Shown in pieces: positions 18,017 to 26,581 of a stretch of 64,000 bases of DNA. The position numbers and the translations under genes are program-made. This stretch comes from Aureimonas sp. OT7 (GTDB lineage: Bacteria > Pseudomonadota > Alphaproteobacteria > Rhizobiales > Rhizobiaceae): positions 1-64,000 of the forward strand of contig NZ_CP062167.1 of the NCBI RefSeq assembly GCF_014844055.1, given 5' to 3'. The notes under the pieces are model-generated. The model had not been told where the DNA came from. It did no database searches and saw only the letters and a program-made list of their open reading frames with translations. Within the stretch, counting starts at the first letter, position 1. Every line of letters starts with the position of its first letter.

Positions 18017-18514
18017 TTAGATGCGTCGCAACGCCGTTCGGAAAGCCGCGAAGGCAAGGAATGCGGCGGCCAGCACGTTCCAGCCGGCCATGGAAAGGCC
18101 GAGGACGCGCAAGGCAGCCTCGCTGCAGGAGGGCGGGCGCACCGCATCCATGCTGGCCAGGAGATCGCCCGTCAGGTCCATAGCGGCGCCGGCGGCACAA
18201 TCCGCCGGCCCGGGCCAGAACCCCCATTCGACCCCGGCGTGATACGCGCCCAGCGCCAGCGTCCAGAGCATCAGGAGGCCGATGAGGGCGAACAGGCCGC
18301 GTATGGCGGCCTGCGGCAGGCGAACCGACACCGCCGCTATGGCGGCGATGCCGACACCCAGGCCGATATAGTACGGCGTCCGCTGTTCCAGGCAGAGAGC
18401 GCAGGGCATGTAGCCCCCTACATGCTGGAACAAGAGGGCGGTGCCCACCACGGCCCCCATTGCGAGGGTCAGACCGACGGCGGCGACGCCCTGTCCGGCT
18501 TGCGACTGTGCCAT
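18017..18514 (-). CDS. DsbB-family disulfide bond formation protein
   Basis: A 165-residue membrane protein with four hydrophobic helices that re-oxidises a periplasmic DsbA-type thiol oxidase and passes electrons to quinone. The first cysteine pair is MPCALCLEQR with the adjacent arginine used in quinone binding; the second periplasmic pair is ADCAAG and PPSCSE. The ATG at 18514 has GGAG six bases upstream and is preferred to the GTG at 18526. No DsbA gene is seen in the window. Confidence 0.88.
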   Translation of the reverse strand: MAQSQAGQGVAAVGLTLAMGAVVGTALLFQHVGGYMPCALCLEQRTPYYIGLGVGIAAIAAVSVRLPQAAIRGLFALIGLLMLWTLALGAYHAGVEWGFWPGPADCAAGAAMDLTGDLLASMDAVRPPSCSEAALRVLGLSMAGWNVLAAAFLAFAAFRTALRRI

Positions 18515-18574
18515 GCTGCACTCCACGATATGTCGCGGATCGCGATAGCATGGCCGCCGCGCACCGGCAAAGGG

Positions 18575-19288
18575 TCAGTTGGCGGTTGCCAGCGCCGCGT
18601 CGTAGCGTTGGGAAATCACGTCCCAGTTGACCACGCCCCACCATGCCGACAGATATTCCGGACGCCGGTTGTTGTACTTAAGATAATAGGCGTGCTCCCA
18701 CACATCGTTGCCGATGATGGGCGTTCCCTTATCCTCCGCCACGTCCATCAGCGGATTGTCCTGATTGGGTGTGGTCGTGATCTCGAGCTCGTTGGCGTCG
18801 TTGACGATCAGCCACACCCATCCGGAGCCGAAGCGCCCGGCTCCGGCCTGGTTGAAGGCCGTCTTGAAGGCTTCCATATCGCCATAGACCGCCTCGATTG
18901 CCGCAGCGAGTTCCTCTGACGGTTCCCCGGCCGCATCGGGTGCGGCCATGCTTTCCCAGAAGAACGTATGGTTCCAGTGGCCACCGGCATTGTTGCGGAC
19001 GGCAGCCGGATAGGTTCCGGCATTGGCCACGAAATCCTCCAGCGTCACGCCCTGCAACGCCTCGTCCTCGGCCACGGCCTTGTTGAGATTGTCCACATAG
19101 GCGCGGTGATGCTTGTCGTGATGAAGCGTCATCGTCTCGGCGTCGATGACGGGGTCCAGGGCATCGACCGCGTAAGGCAGATCGCCAAGCGTGAATGGCC
19201 CTTCGGCCTTGGCCGCGTCCTGCGCAATGGCGGGACCGGCCATCAGGCCGGCGACGATCAGGGTGGGCAAGCCTGCGAGTTTCAGCAT
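18575..19288 (-). CDS. Exported superoxide dismutase (Fe/Mn family)
   Basis: Converts superoxide to oxygen and peroxide. The metal ligands are seen in TLHHDKHH (His56), GGHWNHTFFWES and DVWEHAYYLKY. The residues that separate Mn from Fe types look Mn-like: glycine before HWNH and the glutamine in PNQDNPLM. Unlike cytosolic enzymes, it opens with a Sec signal peptide, MLKLAGLPTLIVAGLMAGPA, cut near AIA-QDA, so it should act in the periplasm. The frame continues upstream, but ATG 19288 with GGGA before it places the signal correctly. It is divergent from the phytochrome operon. Confidence 0.92.
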   Translation of the reverse strand: MLKLAGLPTLIVAGLMAGPAIAQDAAKAEGPFTLGDLPYAVDALDPVIDAETMTLHHDKHHRAYVDNLNKAVAEDEALQGVTLEDFVANAGTYPAAVRNNAGGHWNHTFFWESMAAPDAAGEPSEELAAAIEAVYGDMEAFKTAFNQAGAGRFGSGWVWLIVNDANELEITTTPNQDNPLMDVAEDKGTPIIGNDVWEHAYYLKYNNRRPEYLSAWWGVVNWDVISQRYDAALATAN

Positions 19289-19420
19289 GTCGAAGTCCCT
19301 TTTGTGCTGCGCGTATCCGCATTGGACCGGGGAGCTAGGGCGCGGCGTCGATCCGCAACCGGACATGGCGCCGCAGGGCGAACACACTTGCTTGAATGTG
19401 CGTTTCTGTATCCGCGACCG

Positions 19421-19445
19421 GGACCGCTTGGCAAAGTCTCGCGTT
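19421..19445 (+). promoter_or_regulatory. Possible EcfG-type (general stress) promoter of the phytochrome operon
   Basis: GGACC (19421-19425) and CGTT (19442-19445) are separated by exactly 16 bp, 31 bp before the first gene. The alphaproteobacterial general-stress sigma factor EcfG recognises GGAAC-N16/17-CGTT, so there is one mismatch in the -35 element. The match may be chance, but the downstream operon contains an HWE kinase of the type that feeds the general stress response. Confidence 0.35.
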
Positions 19446-19476
19446 GCACTTACAGAACGCGGTCGAAAGGATGCCC

Positions 19477-21714
19477 ATGGTTGAGAATGCCGAGGACGGT
19501 GGCGCACCGGGGGCGATTCCCTCCTTTGCCGACCGTTGTGCACGGGAGGCGATCCATATCCCGGGCAGCATACAACCGCATGGCTTTCTGCTCGTCGTCG
19601 ACGGCACGTCGCACGCCGTGATCGCAGCCAGCGCCAATGCCGGGATGCATCTGCGGATGCCCGGCGGGGTCATCGGCGCGCAGCTCGTCGACCTCCTGCC
19701 GCAGGCGCGACCCGTCCTCGCACTGGACGCGAGCGAGCCACCGGACGGGCCGGCCACCTTCGGTCGCGTGGACCTCCATGGCCGGACTTACGAGATGCTG
19801 GCACATTGGAGCGGCCGGTTCATCGTCGTGGAACTGGAGGAGACGGATGCCGAAGCGGCCGGCTCGCTCGATACGCTCTATCCGCAGATCCGCCGGTTCG
19901 TTTCGGAAAGCCGCAGCCATTCCACCCTGGAAGAGCTCAACGCAGCAGCGGCGCGCATCGTCCGCGCGCTGACCGGCTTCGACCGCGTGCTGGTCTACCG
20001 CTTCGACGATCACTGGAACGGCACCGTCATCGCCGAGGACGGCAACGGCAAGCTACCCTCCTATATGGACCTGCGTTTTCCGGCTGCCGACATCCCGGCG
20101 CAGGCGCGGGAGTTGTATCGCCTGAACCGGCTGCGCATCATTCCGGACGCCGCCTACGAGCCGGTGCCGCTTCTGCCGACGGAGGCCGGGCCGATAGACC
20201 TCAGCTACTCGGCTCTGCGCAGCGTTTCGCCGGTGCATATCGAATACATGCGCAACATGGGAACACCCGCATCCATGTCGATCTCGCTGATCGAGGGCAA
20301 CCGTCTGTGGGGCCTGATCTCGTGCCATAACGCCACGCCGCGGCGGGTGCCCGCCCACGTGCGCATTGCCTGTGACTTTCTCGGACAGGTCGTCGCCCTG
20401 CAGATCGGGGCCAGCCTGCGCAGCGAGGAAACCGCCCAGCGCGTGGCACGCCATGCCATCGAGGCGCGGCTTCTGTCCGCGATGGCATTGAGCAGCCGGT
20501 ATTCGCAGGGGCTCTCGGAAAGCCCGGAGGATCTTCTGGCACTGACCGATGCGGCCGGCGCCGCCGTCGTGACGAACGATCTTCTGGAAATGGTGGGCGA
20601 CACCCCCGGCGAGGACGCGATCCGCGATCTCGTCGCCTGGTTGTTCCGCACGCAGTCGCACGACGAGGTGTTCTCCACGGAGTCGCTCGCCGAGATCATG
20701 CCCCGTGCACAGGCTTACGCCGCCAAGGGCTCCGGCGTGGCGGCCATCTCCATCTCGCAGCTCCATCCGAGTTACGTACTTTGGTTCCGACCCGAGCAGG
20801 TCCAGACGGTGCGCTGGGGCGGCGACCCCCGGAAGACTACCGACCCGCGTCAGGAGCGGCTGAACCCGCGCACGTCCTTCGAGATGTGGAAGGAAACGGT
20901 GCATCGTCGGTCCGCCCCGTGGACCCCGGTGCAACTGGCAGCCGCCGCCAGCCTGCGCAACGCCATTGTCGGGATCGTGATGCGCAAGGCAGAGGAGATG
21001 GCGGGGCTGACGGAGGAACTGCGCCGAAGCAACCGCGAGTTGGAGGCCTTCTCCTATTCGATCAGCCACGATCTGCGAGCGCCGTTCCGACATATCGTGG
21101 GCTTTGCCGAACTGCTCAAGGAAAGCTCCGCGATCGGCGACGACAAGCGCGCTGGCCGCTATGTCGACACCATCATCGACTCGGCATTGTCCGCCGGTCG
21201 CCTCGTGGACGATCTCCTGGGATTCTCGCAGATGGGGCGCTCGAAGCTCGTGCCGGTCCGCGTGGAGATGAACCGGCTGGTCGGCGAGGTGCTGCGGATG
21301 CAGAACGGCGAGACCGGCGACCGCCGCGTCGACTTCACGGTCGAGGACCTGCCCACCGTCGACGGCGACCCGATCTTCCTGCGGGCGGTTTGGCAGAACC
21401 TCGTCGGCAACGCGATCAAGTACACGCGCGGCACGGACCCGAGCCACATCACAATCGGTGCGCAATCCGGCGAGGACGAGGATATCTTCTTCATCCGGGA
21501 TGACGGCGTCGGTTTCGACATGGAGTATGTCGACAAGCTGTTCGGCGTTTTCCAGCGTCTGCACCGGATCGAAGACTACGAGGGCAGCGGCATCGGCCTC
21601 GCCAATGTGCGTCGCATCGTCGACAGGCATGGCGGCCGCACCTGGGCCGAAGGGTCGCCCGGCAAGGGCGCCACATTCTATTTTTCACTTCCCCGCCTGA
21701 CGGAGGGCGACTGA
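19477..21714 (+). CDS. bphP: Bacteriophytochrome histidine kinase
   Basis: A red/far-red light sensor of 745 residues. The N-terminal PAS domain has the biliverdin-attachment cysteine, Cys21, in DRCAREAIHIPGSIQPHG. The GAF domain carries FPAADIP (Asp205 near the chromophore pyrroles), and the PHY tongue has PRTSF at 464-468. The output module is a HisKA domain with His531 in SISHDLRAPF and an ATPase domain ending GSGIGLANVRRIVDRHGG. All key chromophore and kinase residues are present. ATG 19477 has GAAAGGA seven bases upstream; ATG 19471 is possible. It overlaps the next gene by one base (TGATG), so its partner is likely that response regulator. Confidence 0.95.
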   Translation: MVENAEDGGAPGAIPSFADRCAREAIHIPGSIQPHGFLLVVDGTSHAVIAASANAGMHLRMPGGVIGAQLVDLLPQARPVLALDASEPPDGPATFGRVDLHGRTYEMLAHWSGRFIVVELEETDAEAAGSLDTLYPQIRRFVSESRSHSTLEELNAAAARIVRALTGFDRVLVYRFDDHWNGTVIAEDGNGKLPSYMDLRFPAADIPAQARELYRLNRLRIIPDAAYEPVPLLPTEAGPIDLSYSALRSVSPVHIEYMRNMGTPASMSISLIEGNRLWGLISCHNATPRRVPAHVRIACDFLGQVVALQIGASLRSEETAQRVARHAIEARLLSAMALSSRYSQGLSESPEDLLALTDAAGAAVVTNDLLEMVGDTPGEDAIRDLVAWLFRTQSHDEVFSTESLAEIMPRAQAYAAKGSGVAAISISQLHPSYVLWFRPEQVQTVRWGGDPRKTTDPRQERLNPRTSFEMWKETVHRRSAPWTPVQLAAAASLRNAIVGIVMRKAEEMAGLTEELRRSNRELEAFSYSISHDLRAPFRHIVGFAELLKESSAIGDDKRAGRYVDTIIDSALSAGRLVDDLLGFSQMGRSKLVPVRVEMNRLVGEVLRMQNGETGDRRVDFTVEDLPTVDGDPIFLRAVWQNLVGNAIKYTRGTDPSHITIGAQSGEDEDIFFIRDDGVGFDMEYVDKLFGVFQRLHRIEDYEGSGIGLANVRRIVDRHGGRTWAEGSPGKGATFYFSLPRLTEGD

Positions 21715-22187
21715 TGCCGGATATCAAGCCGATTCTGCTTGTCGAGGACAATCCGAACGATCTGGAACTGACCCTGCATGCCCTGGAACGCAGCCTCCTG
21801 GCGAACGAGGTCGTCATCGCGCGCGACGGCGCCGAAGCGGTCGACTGGTTGAAACTGGCTGGCGCGCACAAGGGCCGCGTGGCCGGCGATCCGGCGGTCG
21901 TTCTGCTGGATCTCAAACTTCCCAAACTGGACGGGCTCCAGGTACTCGAACGCATCAAGACCGACGCCGACCTGAAGCATATTCCGGTCGTCATGCTGAC
22001 TGCCTCCAAGGAGGAAAGCGACCTGGTGCGCAGCTATTCGCTCGGCGTCAACGCCTTCGTCGTCAAGCCGGTGGATTTCAAGGATTTCTTCAAGGCGATC
22101 CAGGATGTCGGCGTATTCTGGGCGATCCTGAACGAACCGCATCCACCGCGGCGGCGCGAGCAGGCGATGAAGGTCACGGAAGTATGA
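21714..22187 (+). CDS. Rcp1-type response regulator
   Basis: A stand-alone receiver of 157 residues, with the acidic pocket VEDNPND, phosphoacceptor Asp66 in VLLDLKLPKLDG, the conserved Thr in MLTASKEESD and Lys in FVVKPVDF. The Rcp1/CheY-like form with the C-terminal extension after FWAILNEPHP is the usual partner of bacterial phytochromes. Its start overlaps the phytochrome stop and its stop overlaps the start of the HWE kinase (ATGA), so the three genes are translationally coupled. There is no output domain, so it signals by protein contact or phosphotransfer. Confidence 0.94.
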   Translation: MPDIKPILLVEDNPNDLELTLHALERSLLANEVVIARDGAEAVDWLKLAGAHKGRVAGDPAVVLLDLKLPKLDGLQVLERIKTDADLKHIPVVMLTASKEESDLVRSYSLGVNAFVVKPVDFKDFFKAIQDVGVFWAILNEPHPPRRREQAMKVTEV

Positions 22188-23605
22188 CGCCACCGCTCGG
22201 CGCCACACGCGTCCTCAATCTCGAAGACAGCGACCTCGATGCAGCCCTGATCGAGGAGCATCTGCGCCGTGCCGGTATAGCCCACGAAACGCAGCGCGTC
22301 TGGGACAAGGCAGCCTACCTTGCGGCGCTCGAGGCCGGGGACTTCGACCTGATCCTTGCAGATTATCGGCTGCCGAGCTTCGATGGATTGTCCGCGCTGG
22401 AGCTGGCGCGCAGCCATGCCCCCGACGTCCCCTTCATCTTCGTGTCGGCGACGCTGGGCGAGGAAGTGGCGATCGAGGCGCTCAAGAAAGGGGCTACGGA
22501 CTACGTCATCAAGTCCCGCCTGGGACGCCTCGGCTCCTGTGTGGCCAGGGCCCTCAGGGAGGGCAAGGAACGGCGCGCCCGCGAGTTCGCGGAGGAGGAG
22601 TCCATCAACACGCGCAGGCGCCTCAGCGCCGCGCTCAGCGTGGCAGAAATCGGCACTTTCGAATGGATACTCTCCGACGACACGGTGATCCTCGACGAGC
22701 GTTCGCTTGAAATCCTCGGCCTCGACGGCGCAGCCGTGCGCCTTATGGAAGAGTTCAAGTCGATCATCGCGCCAGGCGATTTCGCGCGCGTGCGGGAGGC
22801 GGCCTATGCCGGCCGGGGCACGCGCGAACGCTTCGCCGTCGAGTTCCGGGTCGAGCACAGACATGGCCTGGTGCGCGACGTGGCGGCGGTCGGCGACTGG
22901 TTCGGGGTCGAGGGGGGCAGCAACGAGCGCGGCATCGGCGTCCTGCAGGACGTGACGGACCAGAAGTCCACGCGCGAGCGGCAGGCCATCGTGGTGCGCG
23001 AGTTGCACCACCGGGTCAAGAACAGCCTGTCCACCGTACAGTCCGTCATCAACTTCACGCTCAAGACCTCGCCGGACATGGCGGCTTTCCGCGACGGCAT
23101 TTCCGCCCGCATCGCCTCCCTGGCCCGCAGCCACGCCCTGCTCACCAACGATCAATGGCGCGGCATTCTGCTGCGGGAGGTGATTTCGTCGGAACTGGCG
23201 GCCTATGACGATGGTTCGCGGATCAGGTTATCGGGGCCATCGGTTTACCTGCCATCCGAACTGGCGGTCTCCTTTTCCATGGCGATACACGAACTGACGA
23301 CGAACGCCGCCAAGCACGGTGCGTTGACCACGCGGGACGGAGTCTTGGCGATCGATTGGTCCATCGACCGGGAGGACGAGGTGGATATGCTGGAGATAGT
23401 CTGGCAGGAGAGCGGCGGTCCGCCCATACTCGGTGCGCCGACACGCAAGGGCTTCGGCACGACGCTGCTTCAGCGCCTCCTGACGATGCAGATCGGTGGA
23501 ACCGTGGTATCGACCCTTCCGCGAGATGGGGCGCGGGTGGTCATCCGGGCGCCGTTGACGGATGTCTCACCCTCCCCGATGGGCGATGCGCGTGCAGGCT
23601 TCTGA
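22184..23605 (+). CDS. Receiver-PAS-HWE hybrid histidine kinase
   Basis: A 473-residue soluble kinase. Residues 8-125 form a receiver (VLNLEDSDLD, Asp60 in LILADYRLPS, Lys in YVIKSR). A PAS-like domain follows (about 150-260: VAEIGTFEWILSDD to RGIGVLQDVTDQK). The kinase region has the HWE-type H-box RELHHRVKNSLS (His276), the N-box SFSMAIHELTTNAAKHGAL and the WxE motif WQE at 407-409 that gives the family its name. With a receiver in front of the kinase, it can take phosphate from the preceding phytochrome. HWE kinases often feed PhyR and the general stress response in this bacterial group. Confidence 0.92.
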   Translation: MTPPLGATRVLNLEDSDLDAALIEEHLRRAGIAHETQRVWDKAAYLAALEAGDFDLILADYRLPSFDGLSALELARSHAPDVPFIFVSATLGEEVAIEALKKGATDYVIKSRLGRLGSCVARALREGKERRAREFAEEESINTRRRLSAALSVAEIGTFEWILSDDTVILDERSLEILGLDGAAVRLMEEFKSIIAPGDFARVREAAYAGRGTRERFAVEFRVEHRHGLVRDVAAVGDWFGVEGGSNERGIGVLQDVTDQKSTRERQAIVVRELHHRVKNSLSTVQSVINFTLKTSPDMAAFRDGISARIASLARSHALLTNDQWRGILLREVISSELAAYDDGSRIRLSGPSVYLPSELAVSFSMAIHELTTNAAKHGALTTRDGVLAIDWSIDREDEVDMLEIVWQESGGPPILGAPTRKGFGTTLLQRLLTMQIGGTVVSTLPRDGARVVIRAPLTDVSPSPMGDARAGF

Positions 23606-23606
23606 C

Positions 23607-23990
23607 ATGAAGGACCTGTGGTCGGGCAAGCGCGTTCTTGTCGCGGAGGACAACCCGCTCGTGGCGATGGATATCGAGGATACGCTCCTGGCGGTCGGTG
23701 CGCAGGTGGTCGGCCCCGTGGCCGCGGCGGCGGATGCCGTCAGCCGTTGCCTGAACGGACCGCTGGATGCCGCCATCCTCGATTTCAACCTGCATGGAGG
23801 GCCGGTGACGCCCGTCCTTGAAATCCTGTGGGAGCGCTCGGTTCCAATGGTGATCTGCACCGGCGCGGGCCTGCCGCAGGAGGTCAGTTCGCGCTTTCCC
23901 GGCCTGCGCGTCTGCCTGAAGCCGGTTGGTCCGGATACGTTGCTGACCCGCCTGAGCGAGGCGCACGAGGCGGTGACGGCGGGTCGCTGA
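23607..23990 (+). CDS. Single-domain response regulator
   Basis: A 127-residue receiver, with VAEDNPLVAMD and phosphoacceptor Asp59 in AILDFNLHGGP, and the conserved Lys in CLKPVGPDTL. The conserved Thr sits in VICTGAGLP. No output domain. It begins one base after the HWE kinase stop and is presumably its direct partner, as single-domain receivers downstream of HWE kinases often act as phosphate sinks or shuttles. The frame is open 45 bases earlier but the ATG at 23607 fits the receiver start. Confidence 0.92.
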   Translation: MKDLWSGKRVLVAEDNPLVAMDIEDTLLAVGAQVVGPVAAAADAVSRCLNGPLDAAILDFNLHGGPVTPVLEILWERSVPMVICTGAGLPQEVSSRFPGLRVCLKPVGPDTLLTRLSEAHEAVTAGR

Positions 23991-24001
23991 CCCGGGGCCT
24001 G

Positions 24002-24805
24002 TCAGATATCGAGGCTCACGACGATTGGAACATGGTCCGAAGGCCGCTCCCATCCCCGCGCGGCACGCAGGATCTCGACCGAGGCCAAGTGCGGCGAAAG
24101 ATCAGGGGAAGACCATACATGGTCGAGGCGGCGGCCCCTGTCGGCGGCGGTCCAGTCCTTCGCCCGGTAGCTCCACCAGGTGTAGACCTTCTCCGGCAGC
24201 GGCAGCGCCTGCCGTACGAGGTCGCTCCAGCCCCCTTCGGCGATCACCCGCAGCAGGCCGTCCGTTTCCACCGGCGTATGCGACACGACCTTGAGGAGCT
24301 GCTTGTGCGACCAGACATCCTCGGGGAAAGGCGCGATGTTGAGATCGCCGACCAGGATGGACGAGACGCCCGGCTCTCCGGACGCACGCATGGAACGCAT
24401 CTCGTCCACGAAATCCAGCTTGTGCCGGAATTTGCGGTTGATTTCCGGGTCCGGCTCGTCGCCCCCGGCCGGGACATAGAGGTTGTGCACCCGTATGGCA
24501 CGCTCCCCCACCGCGATCCTTGCAGAAAGATGGCGCGCATCGCCAACGGCGCAATAATCCTGGGTAACGACGTCGTCGAAGGGCAATTTCGACAGCGTGG
24601 CGACCCCGTGATAGCCCTTCTGGCCGTTCAGCGCGATGTGCCTGTAGCCCAGTTCCTCGAAGCGCTCGCACGGGAACAGGTCGTTCGGGCATTTGGTCTC
24701 CTGCAGGCACAGCACATCGGGGGCCGCCTCCACGATCAGCCGTTCGACGATCGGCATGCGCAGCCGCACCGAGTTGATATTCCATGTTGCGATCTTGAAG
24801 GCCAC
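24002..24805 (-). CDS. xthA: Exodeoxyribonuclease III
   Basis: AP endonuclease and 3'-5' exonuclease of base-excision repair. The metal and catalytic residues are in LCLQETKCP, LVGDLNIAP and PSDHVPIVV; WNINSVRLR is the family start. A 267-residue protein results from GTG 24805, matching E. coli ExoIII (268); a second in-frame GTG 12 bases upstream is equally readable. In Rhizobiales this gene usually follows ftsK-lolA; here a hydrolase gene has come between lolA and xthA. Confidence 0.94.
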   Translation of the reverse strand: MAFKIATWNINSVRLRMPIVERLIVEAAPDVLCLQETKCPNDLFPCERFEELGYRHIALNGQKGYHGVATLSKLPFDDVVTQDYCAVGDARHLSARIAVGERAIRVHNLYVPAGGDEPDPEINRKFRHKLDFVDEMRSMRASGEPGVSSILVGDLNIAPFPEDVWSHKQLLKVVSHTPVETDGLLRVIAEGGWSDLVRQALPLPEKVYTWWSYRAKDWTAADRGRRLDHVWSSPDLSPHLASVEILRAARGWERPSDHVPIVVSLDI

Positions 24806-24888
24806 GGGCGTTAGCACACTTTTCGGGTTCGGGCAGACAGGCCCCTTATGGACAAGGCACCCTGTCGCATCAACCCGCCGGAGGTGAC

Positions 24889-25776
24889 ATGTTCGAAGGC
24901 TTTGAAACGCGCAAGGTGGACGGGGCGGGCGCCGAGATTCACATGCGCATCGGCGGCGACGGGCCGCCTTTGCTCCTGCTGCACGGCTTTCCGCAGACCG
25001 GCGCGATGTGGGCGGGGATCGCGCCGGCCCTGGCACGGCGCTTTCGGCTCTTCGTTCCCGACTTGCGGGGTTATGGCCAATCCTCGACCCCGGACAGCAA
25101 GAACGGCTCGGCCTATACCAAGCGCGTCATGGCGCAGGACATGATCGCCGCCATGCAGGGGCTGGGCCACCAGCGCTTTGCCGTCGCCGGCCATGACAGG
25201 GGCGCGCGGGTGGCGTACCGGATGGCCCTGGACCACCCGTCGACAGTCACGCGACTGGCGGTTCTCGATATCCTGCCGACGGCCGAAGTATGGCGGCACA
25301 TGAACGCCGAAGAAGCGCTCGGAACCTATCACTGGATGTTCCTTGCCCAGCCGAACCCCATGCCGGAGCGGCTGATCGGCAACGACGCGGTCTTCTACCT
25401 GGACCATACGATCACAAGCTGGACGAAGTCGCATGCGCTGGCGCCCTTCACCTCGGAGGCGCTCGCCGAATACAGGCGCAGCTTCGCACGGGGCGAATAC
25501 ATCCATGCGGCCTGCGAGGATTACCGGGCCGGAGCCACGGAAGACCGGAGGCTGGACGAGGAAGACCTGGCATCCGGCCGCCGGATCGCCGCGCCGACGC
25601 TGGCTTTGTGGGGCAGCCACGGCATTGCGGCCGCCGTCGGCGACGTGCTTGCCGTCTGGCGCGGCTGGTGCGAGAATGTCGAGGGTGAGGGCGTCGACTG
25701 CGGCCACTTCGTCGTGGAAGAAGCGCCCGAGCCGGTGACGCGGGCGCTTGTCTGCTTCTTTTCGCAGCGCGGCTGA
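24889..25776 (+). CDS. Haloacetate dehalogenase-like alpha/beta hydrolase
   Basis: A 295-residue alpha/beta hydrolase close to fluoroacetate dehalogenases. The nucleophile is Asp103 in GHDRGARVAYRMALDHP, with the two arginines that bind the carboxylate; Asp127 in VLDILPT and His273 in DCGHFVVEE complete the triad. His148-Trp149 in YHWMFLAQP match the halide pocket of that family. Epoxide hydrolases share the fold, so dehalogenation is likely but not certain. A strong GGAGGTGAC lies directly before the ATG. It is a lone plus-strand gene inside the lolA/xthA neighbourhood, converging with lolA one base away. Confidence 0.85.
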   Translation: MFEGFETRKVDGAGAEIHMRIGGDGPPLLLLHGFPQTGAMWAGIAPALARRFRLFVPDLRGYGQSSTPDSKNGSAYTKRVMAQDMIAAMQGLGHQRFAVAGHDRGARVAYRMALDHPSTVTRLAVLDILPTAEVWRHMNAEEALGTYHWMFLAQPNPMPERLIGNDAVFYLDHTITSWTKSHALAPFTSEALAEYRRSFARGEYIHAACEDYRAGATEDRRLDEEDLASGRRIAAPTLALWGSHGIAAAVGDVLAVWRGWCENVEGEGVDCGHFVVEEAPEPVTRALVCFFSQRG

Positions 25777-25777
25777 A

Positions 25778-26425
25778 TCAGCCGCGCGTCTGCCCCATGG
25801 CGATGGAGTTGTAGGGGATCACGAAGACCGAGGGGTCGATGCGCACCCCTTCCTGCACATCGTAGATCATCACCGTCGTGTCCTTGCCCTGGGCGTCGCG
25901 GATCGTCCATTGGCGCAGATCGTTGGTGTTGGGATCGAACATCATGGTGATGCGCGAATTGCCGAAGACGGACTTGTCCCCCATGACGATGGTGGTCAGG
26001 TCCGGGCCTTCCTGGACGTTCTGGATATTGGCGCCCGACAGGTCGATGCGCCTGTCGAGCAGCAGCTTCATCGGCGTCTTCGACAATGGATACAGATCCC
26101 ACGTGTTCATGCGGCGGTTGTTCACGGCCACCTGGCTGCCATCCGCGATAACGCGTAGCGGCTGGCCGCTATAGTCGAAGCGGATCTTGCCCGGACGCTC
26201 GATATAGAACTTGCCCTCGGTCTGGTTGCCGGCGGCGTCGAACTGTACGAAGCTCCCGGCCATCGACTGCACGGACGAGAAGTGATCGGCCACGCGCTGC
26301 GCCACGGCGCCGGCGGACTGCGCATAGGCAGGCGCGGCCATGGGCAGCGACAGGGCCGCAGCCAGGGCAAGCGCCCGGATCGGAAGACGATTTCGCGGCC
26401 TTTTCGACACAAGTCGATTCCACAT
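25778..26425 (-). CDS. lolA: Outer-membrane lipoprotein carrier protein LolA
   Basis: Periplasmic chaperone that ferries lipoproteins to the outer membrane. The signal peptide is RALALAAALSLPMAAPAYA, cut before QSAG. The mature protein begins QRVADHFSSVQSMAGSFVQ, and has FYIERPGKIRFDY and the WTIRDAQGKDT strand typical of alphaproteobacterial LolA-like proteins. The 215 residues fit. It is downstream of ftsK on the same strand with a 156-bp gap, as in related genomes. Confidence 0.92.
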   Translation of the reverse strand: MWNRLVSKRPRNRLPIRALALAAALSLPMAAPAYAQSAGAVAQRVADHFSSVQSMAGSFVQFDAAGNQTEGKFYIERPGKIRFDYSGQPLRVIADGSQVAVNNRRMNTWDLYPLSKTPMKLLLDRRIDLSGANIQNVQEGPDLTTIVMGDKSVFGNSRITMMFDPNTNDLRQWTIRDAQGKDTTVMIYDVQEGVRIDPSVFVIPYNSIAMGQTRG

Positions 26426-26581
26426 GGAGCTTACGGTCCTTTTGTCTCTGGCGTCCCTGCCCGGGAAAGGATTCTGGATAATCCTGGCCTCGGGCAGTAT
26501 TGAGGCGCGTCATTCCCCCTCTTCATCACAAGATGGGGACGGGACGCCGCCATGCCAGTGCCGCGTCCCCGGAATCCGCGT

